This document shows positions 1 to 7,474 of a stretch of DNA of 41,948 bases, one piece after another. The notes under the pieces were generated by a model. It was not told the DNA's origin, did not search any database, and saw only the letters and a list, made by a program, of their open reading frames with translations. How positions within the stretch are numbered: the stretch's first letter is position 1; every line of letters begins with the position of its first letter. This DNA comes from Clostridiales bacterium (GTDB lineage Bacteria; Bacillota; Clostridia; Christensenellales; UBA1750): positions 1 to 41,948 of the forward strand of contig SVHB01000012.1 of NCBI GenBank assembly GCA_015056005.1, read 5' to 3'. The translations under genes were made by a program, and so were the position numbers.

Positions 1-2
1 TA

Positions 3-170
3 AAGCTCGATAAGTCAGATGCAGTTTCCATTCTTGGTGCTATACGCAAAATATGTGCAGACAGCAGCTATACGCAGAATGCCGCTGTAATTTCTGAAAG
101 TTTTAAGCATTGCTCTGGTGCAAAGGGAGCTGCGGATAAAATCATGCAGGTTTGCAAAAATGTTGTTTAA
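3..170 (+). CDS. C-terminal end of a glycosyltransferase (MGT/UDP-glucosyltransferase-like), cut by the window edge
   Basis: An open frame without a start runs from the window edge to a TAA at 168-170 and encodes 55 residues. The end reads NAAVISESFKHCSGAKGAAD and resembles the last helix of macrolide-type (GT1/MGT) glycosyltransferases, in which a stretch of the form 'nA..l..s....gGa..Aad.I' closes the protein. Those enzymes transfer a sugar from a nucleotide sugar to small acceptors in the cytoplasm. The catalytic part lies outside the window, so the assignment rests on the tail alone. A strong hairpin follows at 209-238. The gene may belong to a mobile element whose boundary appears to lie at about 280-360, but that is inference. 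Confidence 0.45.
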   Translation, partial: KLDKSDAVSILGAIRKICADSSYTQNAAVISESFKHCSGAKGAADKIMQVCKNVV

Positions 171-208
171 TTTGGATATTGTCACATTTCAATTTAACGA
201 GCAGTAAA

Positions 209-238
209 ACAGCCGCCTCCGTGATTGGAGGCGGCTGT
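209..238. terminator. 12-bp perfect hairpin after the glycosyltransferase
   Basis: ACAGCCGCCTCC pairs perfectly with GGAGGCGGCTGT around a GTGATT loop. No T-run follows on the plus strand. On the minus strand the stem is followed by GTTTTACTG, so termination may be better in that direction. It lies 38 bases after the stop at 170. Confidence 0.55.
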
Positions 239-281
239 GCTGTTCATGTCATGTTGGGGCAAAATGTGTGTTTTCGTTCAA

Positions 282-359
282 TGGTAGTAAATTGGTAGTA
301 CAAATCACGAGGAACCCTTGCAAACTGTGGCATTGGACGGCATAAACTGGTGTGGTTTT
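282..359. other. Probable boundary of an integrated mobile element
   Basis: Two direct copies of TGGTAGTA (282-289 and 293-300) are separated by AAT. Short GGTAGYA-type repeats of this kind are often seen at the ends of tyrosine-recombinase elements in Firmicutes. About 60 bases further on, the reading frame of a phosphatase gene on the minus strand (360-410) stops abruptly. Together these suggest the joint between an inserted element to the left and the host chromosome to the right. No integrase gene is inside the window here, so this is inference. Confidence 0.35.
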
Positions 360-410
360 CTATGGTAAAATCCTCCCGTGGCAAACAAACATAACTTTTA
401 TCGTTTTCAT
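360..410 (-). pseudogene. Truncated 5' end of a low-molecular-weight protein tyrosine phosphatase gene
   Basis: Reading from ATG at 410-408 gives MKTIKVMFVCHGRILP and then a TAG. The stretch IKVMFVCHG is the start of LMW protein tyrosine phosphatases, whose catalytic P-loop continues as CHGNICRS in intact members. Here identity ends right after CHG and the frame closes four codons later, so the catalytic Cys is present but the P-loop arginine and the rest are missing. AGGA lies at a proper distance before the ATG, and the start is only 16 bases after the TetR stop, so the two were probably co-transcribed. The loss at the P-loop codons fits insertion of an element at that site. Confidence 0.6.
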
Positions 411-426
411 CGTTATTTCCTTTCTT

Positions 427-990
427 TCATTTGCCCGAGCGCAGTGCGGAGGTCAGGCGGTAGAGTTCTTCGACCATATCGTGGATGGGTTTGGTATAGC
501 CGGTATCGTGCCAATAGACGATAACTGAGAGCATTCCGGTCAGATGATAAAGGAGGGTATCTATCTCGCGCTGCGGGTCGTTGATGCCGAACCGGGAGAG
601 CGAGGCTGCCTCTTCGCTTATGATAAAGCTTACCGCGCGTTGGATGAGAAGTGTGGTGAAATGATGTTTGCCCAGCACATCGAGCAGCTGCTTCTTTTCT
701 ACCCAGTAACGCAAAAAACTGTAATATATTTCCATTTCCTCGTTATCGTATGTATTTGCGGAAAAAGCAAACTTTTCAAGATCCAGAAGGGAATGGTCTA
801 TCATGGCGAAAAGAACGTCGTCCTTGCCCTCATACAACCTATAAAATATCCTGCGGGAGATATTGGACTGCCTGCAAAGCTCGGTCACCGATATGTCATC
901 ATAATCCATTTTATCCATCATATCAAACAGGCTTTTTTCAATACATGCCTGCTGAAGAATCGTTTTTTCGGTCGTGCATTTACGATACAT
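427..990 (-). CDS. TetR/AcrR-family transcriptional regulator
   Basis: This 187-residue protein has a typical TetR layout. The N-terminal helix-turn-helix covers about residues 20-60, with the signature ISVTELCRQSNISRRIFYRLYEGKDDVLF, cited here as ISVTELCRQSN followed by SRRIFYRLY. The helical C-terminal ligand domain is not recognisable by sequence, as is usual. The gene is divergent from a sugar symporter and a GH79-like glycosidase, and an operator-like palindrome lies between them at 1081-1100, so it probably represses that pair, and perhaps itself, until a sugar ligand binds. Its own promoter at 1019-1047 is near-consensus. The ATG at 990 has only a weak GGTG ribosome-binding site. The ligand is unknown. 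Confidence 0.85.
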   Translation of the reverse strand: MYRKCTTEKTILQQACIEKSLFDMMDKMDYDDISVTELCRQSNISRRIFYRLYEGKDDVLFAMIDHSLLDLEKFAFSANTYDNEEMEIYYSFLRYWVEKKQLLDVLGKHHFTTLLIQRAVSFIISEEAASLSRFGINDPQREIDTLLYHLTGMLSVIVYWHDTGYTKPIHDMVEELYRLTSALRSGK

Positions 991-1018
991 GTTTTCACCG
1001 CCATATGATTATATACAA

Positions 1019-1047
1019 ATAATACCCAAATATCGGCATTTTGTCAA
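1019..1047 (-). promoter_or_regulatory. Sigma-A promoter of the TetR gene
   Basis: On the minus strand, TTGACA (1047-1042) is followed after exactly 17 bases by TATTAT (1024-1019). It sits about 30 bases before the TetR start and points away from the symporter gene. Confidence 0.8.
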
Positions 1048-1080
1048 TTGCCACAAATTTCATCACATTATTTCTATACG

Positions 1081-1110
1081 AAAGGTACATTTGTACCTTT
1101 TTGTACCTAT
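1081..1110. promoter_or_regulatory. Candidate TetR operator palindrome with an extra half-site
   Basis: AAAGGTACA and TGTACCTTT form a perfect 9-bp inverted repeat with a 2-base centre (1081-1100). A further half-site, TTGTACCT, follows at 1101-1108. The site lies in the divergent region, about 30 bases upstream of the -10 box of the symporter gene and about 35 bases from the TetR -35 box. Size and symmetry fit a TetR dimer site; the link to this regulator is inferred from position. Confidence 0.6.
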
Positions 1111-1131
1111 CTTTGTTTATGTATAGTTTAT

Positions 1132-1137
1132 TATAAT
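1132..1137 (+). promoter_or_regulatory. -10 box upstream of the symporter gene
   Basis: TATAAT lies 57 bases before the ATG at 1194. No good -35 box is found at 16-18 bases upstream; the region there overlaps the extra operator half-site. A promoter of this type would be easy to control by a bound regulator. Confidence 0.5.
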
Positions 1138-1193
1138 ATAATTGAAAGAATTCTGTCCGCCAAACGGAGTTACTGCTGAGGAGGAATAAAAAA

Positions 1194-2669
1194 ATGGCAA
1201 AAAACGTAAAGCTTGATGCCAAGGGTTATCCCAAATTCGGCATGCGCGACAAGATCGCTTATGCTGCGGGTGACTTTGGCTGCAACATGAGTTTCGCACT
1301 CAAGGGCACTGTTCAGACCTTCTGGCTCGTATACATGATGCTGGAGACCGGTCTTCTGTCCGTACTGCTTCTGCTCGTTCAGATCTGGGACGCTATCAAC
1401 GATCCGATCATCGGTTCCATGATAGACGCCGATAACAGAAAGTACAAAATGGGCAAGTTCAAGACCTACATTTTCATCGGCGCCTGCGGTCTGTTAGTTG
1501 CCGGCGCGGTGGTCTTCCTTCCCTTCCCCAACGCCGCGGTATGGCTCAAGGCAGTCATGTTCATCGTCGGCTATATCATCTGGGATGCCTGCTACACCGT
1601 AGCAAACGTTCCCTACGGCTCCATGCTCTCCCTCGTTACCGAAGATCCCGGTGAGCGCGCACAGCTCTCCACCTGGCGTTCCGTCGGTTCCATGGTTGGC
1701 GGCATGATCCCCGGCATGATCCTTCCCATGATCATCTGGCGCAAGGAAGTTGACGCTGCCGGCAACCCCATCATCAACCCCGAGACCGGTGTTCAGGTCG
1801 AGACCCTGCTTGGCGACAGAGTTTTCTGGGCGGCTCTCCTCATGGGCGTCCTTGGCTTCATCGCCTTCATGTTCATGATCAAGACCATCACCGTGCGCGT
1901 TGACGAAAGCTCCGTAAAGACCAACGAAGCCGGCGAGAAGTTCAACGTTCTCAAGGCTTTCGGCAACTTCATGAAGAACCGTCCCGCAGTCGGCGCTACC
2001 GTTGCCGCAATGGGTATGTTCCTTGGCATGCAGTCTGCAACCACCGCAAACACCATCATGTTTGCGACCTATTTCGGCATGGCTTCCCTTTCCGGTATCA
2101 TCCAGCTGATCGGTTTCCTTCCCATGTTCCTGTTCATGCCCTTCATCAAGAAGATCGTTAACAAGTTCGGTAAGAAGGAAGCTTCCGTTGCCGGCAACAT
2201 CGTATCCCTCGTTGGCGGTCTTATCATGCTCATCTTCCCCATGATCGCAAACAAGAGCATCGCTCTTGTCGTTTACATGATCGGCCTTGTTGTGTTCGGC
2301 ATCGGCATGGGCGTTTACACCTGCGTTTCCTGGGCACTGATGGCAGACGCTATCGACTACAACGAATGGAAAACCGGCAAGCGCGAGGAAGGCACCGTAT
2401 ATTCCCTGCACTCCTTCTTCCGTAAGCTCGCTCAGGGCGTTGGTCCCTCCGTCGTTCTTCTGGTAATGGGCGCTCTGGGTTATGTTTCCGATCTGGGCAC
2501 TGCAGGTCAGTCCGCAGCCACCTCTTACAACATGTGCTGGCTGGTCGCAGGTCTCTACCTCTTCAGCGCAGTTCTCCAGCTGATCGGTATCGCCTTCATC
2601 TACAACCTTGACAAGAAGACCATGGCTCAGATGAACAGCGAGCTTGCAGCACGCAAGGCAGCCAACTGA
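1194..2669 (+). CDS. GPH-family (MelB-type) sugar:cation symporter
   Basis: The 491-residue protein is highly hydrophobic with about 12 membrane segments. It carries the MelB-type cation site WDAINDPIIGSMID near residues 65-78, with Asp66 and Asp70 matching the two conserved aspartates of the first transport motif. The family (glycoside-pentoside-hexuronide symporters, MFS fold) imports glycosides or hexuronides with Na+ or H+. A GGAGGA ribosome-binding site precedes the ATG. The next gene, 64 bases on, is a GH79-like glycosidase without a signal peptide, so the pair probably imports an intact glycoside and cleaves it inside the cell. The substrate cannot be read from the sequence; glucuronides are a reasonable guess from the partner. 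Confidence 0.88.
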   Translation: MAKNVKLDAKGYPKFGMRDKIAYAAGDFGCNMSFALKGTVQTFWLVYMMLETGLLSVLLLLVQIWDAINDPIIGSMIDADNRKYKMGKFKTYIFIGACGLLVAGAVVFLPFPNAAVWLKAVMFIVGYIIWDACYTVANVPYGSMLSLVTEDPGERAQLSTWRSVGSMVGGMIPGMILPMIIWRKEVDAAGNPIINPETGVQVETLLGDRVFWAALLMGVLGFIAFMFMIKTITVRVDESSVKTNEAGEKFNVLKAFGNFMKNRPAVGATVAAMGMFLGMQSATTANTIMFATYFGMASLSGIIQLIGFLPMFLFMPFIKKIVNKFGKKEASVAGNIVSLVGGLIMLIFPMIANKSIALVVYMIGLVVFGIGMGVYTCVSWALMADAIDYNEWKTGKREEGTVYSLHSFFRKLAQGVGPSVVLLVMGALGYVSDLGTAGQSAATSYNMCWLVAGLYLFSAVLQLIGIAFIYNLDKKTMAQMNSELAARKAAN

Positions 2670-2685
2670 TAAAACATTATACTTT

Positions 2686-2713
2686 GATACCCTCTGATTT
2701 TTCAGAGGGTATC
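2686..2713 (+). terminator. Intercistronic hairpin between symporter and glycosidase genes
   Basis: GATACCCTCTG pairs perfectly with CAGAGGGTATC over 11 bp around ATTTTT. No T-run follows, so it may be a leaky terminator or an mRNA-stability element that sets different levels for the two genes. Confidence 0.5.
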
Positions 2714-2733
2714 TGCAAATTTCGAGGTAAAAA

Positions 2734-4275
2734 ATGGCAGAATATGTAAAGCTTGATCTCTCTAAGCTCAAAGAGATCCGCAGTGTAAATCCACGCCTTG
2801 TTTCCTATAATATCGAAATGACCGAGGTCACGGGCGGCACCTTCTGGAAGGCATATACGCAGGCTCAGATCGACGGCACCGAGCAGGTTCCCCCGCCGGA
2901 TTTTTCAAAAGGCTTTGGAGCAATGCATCAGTGGTATGATCCCATCGACACCAAAAATCCTCGCCTGATCAAGCTCGCCAAAGAGCTTGGCAGCTGCTGG
3001 ATAAGGGTCTCGGGCACCTGGGCTACAAAAACCTATTATGACTGGAATGACGAATATCCCAAGGGCAGCGCACCCGAGGGTTACAACAACGTGCTCAAAA
3101 AGCAGCAATGGCTGAGCCTTCTTGATTTTGTGAAGGCGGTTGACGGTAAGCTCAAGGTATCCGTCAGCAACTGCGACGGTCTGCATGCTCACGACGAGCC
3201 CTGGCATCCCTCTCAGGCGGAGCTCCTTTTCGCCACCTCTAAGGAATACGGAGTGCCGATCGAGGCTGTTGAGTTTGTAAACGAGCCCAACATGCTCAAG
3301 CACAGCGGACTGCCCAAGGATTACACCCCCGAAGAGTTCAGGCGTGATCAGGACATCTTCCACAAATGGATAAGGGACAATTATCCCGAGTGCCTGATCA
3401 TCGGCCCCAGCGATACCGATCCCAAGGCCATGACGCTCGACGCAGACGGTAACCGCCATCCCTTCGCCGCCGAAACCGCGCTTAGCGCGGGCGTAGCCGA
3501 AGCCCTGCCCTATTGCTCCACCGCAGACCTTCTGGATGGCTGCAAGGAGCCCCTTGATATTTTCAGCTATCACTATTATAACGGCATCTCCGAGCGCATG
3601 GCTGCGATGATGCCCGCTGCTTTCACTCCCTATGAGCAGTGCATGAGCGAGGAATACCTCGGCACCGCGAGCCATTGCGCAAGGTGTTTCACCTCCTACC
3701 GCGATAAGTATGCGACCCCGAACGGCGAAATGTGGGTGACCGAATCGGGCGATGCGGGCGGCGGCGGTCATACCTGGGCTTCCACCTACGCGGAGGTCAT
3801 CCGCACCTTAAACGAGATCGGCACCTTCGCCACCGTTACCGACGGCGTTATCTTCCATAACACCCTCGCTTCTTCCGATTACGGCTGGCTCAAGCACGGA
3901 AGCTTCGAGCCCCGTCCCAGCTATTTTGCAGTTCTTCTTTGGAAAAAGCTGATGGGAGATACCGTATATGACTCGGGAGAAACCATCCGCCCCGGCGCGC
4001 ATGTATTTGCTCATTCCAGAAAGGACGGAAGGGAAGGCAAAGCATTCCTTGTAATAAACACCTCCTGGACCGAGCCCACCAAGGTGGAGCTGCCCGCTCC
4101 CGGCGAAGTTTATGAGCTTTGCGGAAACGGCTCCATGCGCTCTCGCACCATGCTGCTTTGCGGCAGGGAGCTCACCCTCTCAGAAAACGACGCTCTGCCC
4201 GAACTTTGCGGCAGGAAGGTCGAAAGCGGCGTGATCGAGGTCGCCCCCGGTGGCTGCACCTTCATAGTGCTTTAA
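2734..4275 (+). CDS. GH79/heparanase-like intracellular glycoside hydrolase
   Basis: This 513-residue protein has the clan GH-A pattern. The likely acid/base is Glu184 in FVNEPN and the likely nucleophile is Glu337 in WVTESGD. The later segment SYFAVLLWKKLMGD, followed by a small beta domain, resembles the C-terminal part of heparanase-type GH79 proteins. GH79 members cleave beta-glucuronides (beta-glucuronidase, heparanase). No signal peptide is present, so it probably acts in the cytoplasm on a glycoside brought in by the symporter encoded just upstream. GAGGT lies before the ATG. Other clan GH-A families (GH30, GH39, GH5-like) cannot be excluded from motifs alone. Confidence 0.65.
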   Translation: MAEYVKLDLSKLKEIRSVNPRLVSYNIEMTEVTGGTFWKAYTQAQIDGTEQVPPPDFSKGFGAMHQWYDPIDTKNPRLIKLAKELGSCWIRVSGTWATKTYYDWNDEYPKGSAPEGYNNVLKKQQWLSLLDFVKAVDGKLKVSVSNCDGLHAHDEPWHPSQAELLFATSKEYGVPIEAVEFVNEPNMLKHSGLPKDYTPEEFRRDQDIFHKWIRDNYPECLIIGPSDTDPKAMTLDADGNRHPFAAETALSAGVAEALPYCSTADLLDGCKEPLDIFSYHYYNGISERMAAMMPAAFTPYEQCMSEEYLGTASHCARCFTSYRDKYATPNGEMWVTESGDAGGGGHTWASTYAEVIRTLNEIGTFATVTDGVIFHNTLASSDYGWLKHGSFEPRPSYFAVLLWKKLMGDTVYDSGETIRPGAHVFAHSRKDGREGKAFLVINTSWTEPTKVELPAPGEVYELCGNGSMRSRTMLLCGRELTLSENDALPELCGRKVESGVIEVAPGGCTFIVL

Positions 4276-4287
4276 TAAAAAAACAAA

Positions 4288-4321
4288 AGCTGTGCTGCGA
4301 ATATATATAAGCAGCACAGCT
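4288..4321. terminator. Bidirectional terminator between converging genes
   Basis: AGCTGTGCTGC pairs perfectly with GCAGCACAGCT over 11 bp. On the plus strand ATTTTAT follows; on the minus strand TTTTGTTTTTTTA follows. It serves the glycosidase gene and the converging esterase gene. Confidence 0.85.
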
Positions 4322-4339
4322 ATTTTATCTATCAGAATA

Positions 4340-6142
4340 TCAGAACAGCTTTATCTTAGCATCTGCGAGTTTTAAGCAGCCCTCAATGCCGCCAATGCTC
4401 AGAATGGAAGGAACATGGAATTTTTCCAGATACTCGCAATCGCTCGAAAGCTTTAGCGGCGCCTTTTCAAGCATCGCTTCTTTTACATCTTCCAACAGCG
4501 GCAGCACCGCGGCTGCGTTCCTCGCGGCATTTCCGTGAGCCCAAAGAGAACAATCCTCACCAAGCTTTTTGGCTTCCTTCCACAAAAACTCGATATCCTG
4601 AGCGCGGTATTGATCACAGGTGTAATTAAAAGTGGTAAAATACTTTTTCGCGTTCTCGCTTCCCACGATGTTCACCTTTGCATCGCCGTATTCGCCCGTC
4701 AGGAAAATATCGCCCGAAACCACGCACACGCCGTCCTTCAAAAGCGCGCTGATATGATCGTCCTCAAGGCATTCCTTGCCGCGTCCGCTCACAGCCAGAG
4801 TTACCCGCTTTTTATCCCAGTTATCGGGTATAACGGTCACAAACGGTATTTGCTGACCGCGCTTGGAATTAATGATATTCTTCCTGATCGTGAGTCCTTC
4901 TTTTATCTCGATGCTTGCATCGGCAGTGGTATATCCTTCGCCCGTGCCCAGCATCCATGAAAGCAGCTTCTTTTTATCGTCCGCGCAAAGACCGTTCACG
5001 CTGTCTATGCGCTCTTTTTTATGCGCTGAAAAGAATTCATCATCGCTTTGAATACCGGGAGCACAGCCCTCATTTCTGAACCAAGTCAGATCAAGTACAT
5101 CCTTGACCTCAATATCCTGCTCGACCCAGTCCATTTCCTTTCCCATCAGATGACGTGCAAAGAAGCTGTATACCCGCTGGCGGGTCTTTTTATTGTACTG
5201 ATGATCGGCGACCTGATAATAATGCTCGACCATGTTTTCCGCACCGTACAGGCGATAGCTTTCAAGCAGTGCAGGATATTCGATATTTTCCTGATCGCAT
5301 GTCCAATCGCCCGTGGAGCCGGCGATAAACAGCGGTTTGGGCGCAAACATTGCGCACATTTCGGCATTGTCGGTGTTTATCCTAAGTCCCGATGCGTTTT
5401 CGCATTGGCATCCGCCCTGCATTTTGAGCGATATCATGTTGATAGGAGCTTGAGCCTTCACCCTGTCATCTGCAAGGCTTAGAAACAGAGTCTGCGAACC
5501 GCCGCCGGAAGCGCCTGTTACGCCGATCCTTTCCGCATCAACCTCGGGCATATCTGAGAGCAGATCAAGGGCACGAATGTTGTTCCAAAGCTGTATACCA
5601 AGACCGTTAGAGGCATAAAGCTCCTTTTCACCGCCGCCGTAATAGTGATCCTTTATCTGGCGGCTGTCCACCCAGCCGATCATATCGGTCACGAGGCAAA
5701 CAAAGCCCATTCTTGCAAAATTGGCAAGCTGCTGAGGATAATCCGCATCATCGCCGCGATAAAGCCGCTGAGGCTCCCAATGACCTATTACATTGAGTAT
5801 GGCGGGAGCTTTGCCGTTTATCTTTTTAGGCATATAAAGATTGCCCGTAGACCAGAAACCGGGTCTTGTTTCAAACATAATCTTCTTTACCGAATATCCG
5901 TCAAATTCGCCCACAAGCTCGGTTTTTACGTTCAAAGGAGTCTTCTTGGGCATCGGAAAAAGACCGGCTGCCATAAGGAGATTTTCCCTGAGCTCACGTT
6001 TTCTTTTTTCCACTTCATCTGTAGAAAAGAACCTTGTTATGGGAAGAAGAGAATCGGTATGCCTCATAGCTGTAAGCCTTCCGTCTGCGGGGATACCGGG
6101 CAGAACCTTGTATTCAGGTTTCATGATATTTACCAAAGCCAT
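4340..6142 (-). CDS. Large alpha/beta-hydrolase esterase (acetyl-xylan-esterase-like)
   Basis: The ATG at 6142 is chosen because AAAGGA lies 6 bases before it; an in-frame ATG at 6157 has no ribosome-binding site. The 600-residue product has an alpha/beta-hydrolase core with nucleophile Ser212 in GVTGASGGG, a likely acid Asp279 in STGDWT and a likely His314 in ADHQYN. A second, shorter hydrolase-like half fills the C-terminus. The pattern recalls bacterial acetyl xylan esterases and related deacylases of about 600 residues. No signal peptide is seen, so it acts inside the cell, perhaps removing acyl groups from imported sugars. It converges on the glycosidase gene and has its own promoter at 6183-6211. 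The substrate is unknown. Confidence 0.65.
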   Translation of the reverse strand: MALVNIMKPEYKVLPGIPADGRLTAMRHTDSLLPITRFFSTDEVEKRKRELRENLLMAAGLFPMPKKTPLNVKTELVGEFDGYSVKKIMFETRPGFWSTGNLYMPKKINGKAPAILNVIGHWEPQRLYRGDDADYPQQLANFARMGFVCLVTDMIGWVDSRQIKDHYYGGGEKELYASNGLGIQLWNNIRALDLLSDMPEVDAERIGVTGASGGGSQTLFLSLADDRVKAQAPINMISLKMQGGCQCENASGLRINTDNAEMCAMFAPKPLFIAGSTGDWTCDQENIEYPALLESYRLYGAENMVEHYYQVADHQYNKKTRQRVYSFFARHLMGKEMDWVEQDIEVKDVLDLTWFRNEGCAPGIQSDDEFFSAHKKERIDSVNGLCADDKKKLLSWMLGTGEGYTTADASIEIKEGLTIRKNIINSKRGQQIPFVTVIPDNWDKKRVTLAVSGRGKECLEDDHISALLKDGVCVVSGDIFLTGEYGDAKVNIVGSENAKKYFTTFNYTCDQYRAQDIEFLWKEAKKLGEDCSLWAHGNAARNAAAVLPLLEDVKEAMLEKAPLKLSSDCEYLEKFHVPSILSIGGIEGCLKLADAKIKLF

Positions 6143-6182
6143 TGGGCTTCCTTTCATTTTTATTCAGGATTTGCTTTATCAC

Positions 6183-6211
6183 ATTATATAACCGCCCATA
6201 ATCAGCGTCAA
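6183..6211 (-). promoter_or_regulatory. Sigma-A promoter of the esterase gene
   Basis: On the minus strand, TTGACG (6211-6206) is followed after 17 bases by TATAAT (6188-6183), about 40 bases before the start at 6142. Confidence 0.8.
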
Positions 6212-6224
6212 GCGTATAAAAGGG

Positions 6225-6253
6225 TTGCAACATCATCCAACTTTCGCTATACT
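6225..6253 (+). promoter_or_regulatory. Sigma-A promoter of the membrane protein/hydrolase pair
   Basis: TTGCAA (6225-6230) and TATACT (6248-6253) are 17 bases apart, 32 bases before the ATG at 6285. It is divergent from the esterase promoter at 6183-6211. Confidence 0.75.
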
Positions 6254-6284
6254 TATGTAAAAAGATGCATAGGGGTAAATATTT

Positions 6285-6581
6285 ATGGCAGAACTGCTTG
6301 AGATCATCATGGTGGTAAGCTTCGGCGCTTCATGGCCTTTCAACGTGATCAAATCATTCAAAGCCCGCACTACCAAGGGCAAGAGCCTTTCCTTCCTGCT
6401 TTTGATCTTTTTCGGTTATATAGCAGGTATAGCGTCCAAATTCGTGAACGAAGCGTATATGGCGCAGTTTTCTCAGAAATGGTACGTGCTGTTTTTCTAT
6501 TGCCTGAACATGCTTATGGTCGGCGCGGATATAATCCTTTATTTCAGAAACCTGAAGCTCGATAAGGAGGCAGCAAAATGA
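6285..6581 (+). CDS. Small PQ-loop/SemiSWEET-like membrane protein
   Basis: The 98-residue protein has three hydrophobic segments, at about residues 5-22, 34-52 and 66-86, with a basic loop (KSFKARTTKGKS) after the first. The WPFNVIKS stretch with a proline and asparagine in helix 1 and the three-helix layout recall PQ-loop/SemiSWEET half-transporters, which work as dimers to move small sugars. The canonical PQ pair is not present, so the family call is tentative. AGGGG precedes the ATG. The stop overlaps the next start by four bases (ATGA), so the pair is translationally coupled with the alpha/beta hydrolase downstream. Confidence 0.5.
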   Translation: MAELLEIIMVVSFGASWPFNVIKSFKARTTKGKSLSFLLLIFFGYIAGIASKFVNEAYMAQFSQKWYVLFFYCLNMLMVGADIILYFRNLKLDKEAAK

Positions 6582-7321
6582 AGATATTGAAGGACATCGC
6601 ATACAATTCTTATGATCAGAAGCTGGATGTTTATCTTCCCGAAGGAGATGTAAAAGCCGTTTTCGTGTTCTTCCACGGCGGCGGTATAGAGACCGGCGAC
6701 AAAAAAGTGCCCGATTTTTTTGCAGAGCATTTCACTGACCGCGATATCGCGCTCATAAGCGCCAATTACAGGATGTATCCGGATGCAAAATATCCCGAGT
6801 TTTTGGAAGACAGCGCAGATGCAGCCGCATGGGCATATAAAAATTCTTCCGTTTTGGGCGGATGCAAAAAGATATTCCTCGGCGGCAGCTCCGCAGGCGG
6901 CTATATCTCCATGATGCTCTGCTTTGACGGTAAATACCTTATGAGAAACGGCATTTCTCCCACCGATATTTGCGGTTATGTACACAACGCAGGTCAGCCC
7001 ACCAAGCATTTCAATGTGCTCAAATATTCGGGCGTTGACTCAAGGCGTGTCATCATAGACGATACGGCGCCTCTTTACCATATCGGTCTTGCGGAGAAAT
7101 ATTCTCCCATGCTCTTCCTTGTGTCCGATAACGACATGGTGAACCGCTACGAGCAGACCATGCTCACCATTTCCACGCTAAAGCATTTTGGGCATACTCA
7201 GCCCGATGTTGAGCTCAAGGTCCTTCAAGGCACTCATTGCAGCCACGATTTTAAGAGGGATGAAAACGGCGAAAGCGTATTTGGTAAGCTCATAACCGAT
7301 TTTATTAAAAAACATATATAA
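6578..7321 (+). CDS. Alpha/beta hydrolase (hormone-sensitive-lipase/esterase type)
   Basis: The 247-residue protein carries the oxyanion-hole motif HGGG at residues 33-36 and the nucleophile elbow GGSSAGG with Ser105. A likely acid lies in SDNDMVN and a likely catalytic His in QGTHCSHDF near the C-terminus, giving a complete triad. Proteins of this type hydrolyse short acyl esters in the cytoplasm. It overlaps the upstream membrane protein gene by four bases and ends just before a terminator at 7328-7352. Together with the large esterase on the other strand and the GH79-like enzyme, it suggests a region for handling acylated glycosides; the substrate is not known. Confidence 0.8.
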   Translation: MKILKDIAYNSYDQKLDVYLPEGDVKAVFVFFHGGGIETGDKKVPDFFAEHFTDRDIALISANYRMYPDAKYPEFLEDSADAAAWAYKNSSVLGGCKKIFLGGSSAGGYISMMLCFDGKYLMRNGISPTDICGYVHNAGQPTKHFNVLKYSGVDSRRVIIDDTAPLYHIGLAEKYSPMLFLVSDNDMVNRYEQTMLTISTLKHFGHTQPDVELKVLQGTHCSHDFKRDENGESVFGKLITDFIKKHI

Positions 7322-7327
7322 ACCTTG

Positions 7328-7352
7328 TGCCCGAAGCTCATTTCTTCGGGCA
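7328..7352 (+). terminator. Terminator after the alpha/beta hydrolase gene
   Basis: TGCCCGAAG pairs with CTTCGGGCA over 9 bp around CTCATTT and is followed by TTATTTTG. Confidence 0.8.
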
Positions 7353-7410
7353 TTATTTTGCCTTGCATCAAAAATATGCGCGATAAACTCACTTTTTTTC
7401 ATCGTAATGG

Positions 7411-7439
7411 TTTACTTTACGGCAAAAATATATTAGAAT
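7411..7439 (+). promoter_or_regulatory. Sigma-A promoter of pfp
   Basis: TTTACT (7411-7416) and TAGAAT (7434-7439) are 17 bases apart, 35 bases before the start at 7475. Confidence 0.6.
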
Positions 7440-7474
7440 TATAGGGTATGAATATATATAAGGAGACGGTAATC

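Noticed and set aside
1494-2771. Long open frame of about 425 codons on the minus strand inside the symporter gene
   Set aside because: It is antisense to a clear membrane transporter. The biased codon use of the real gene removes stop codons from the opposite strand, and its translation is rich in His, Asp, Glu and Gly without any fold.
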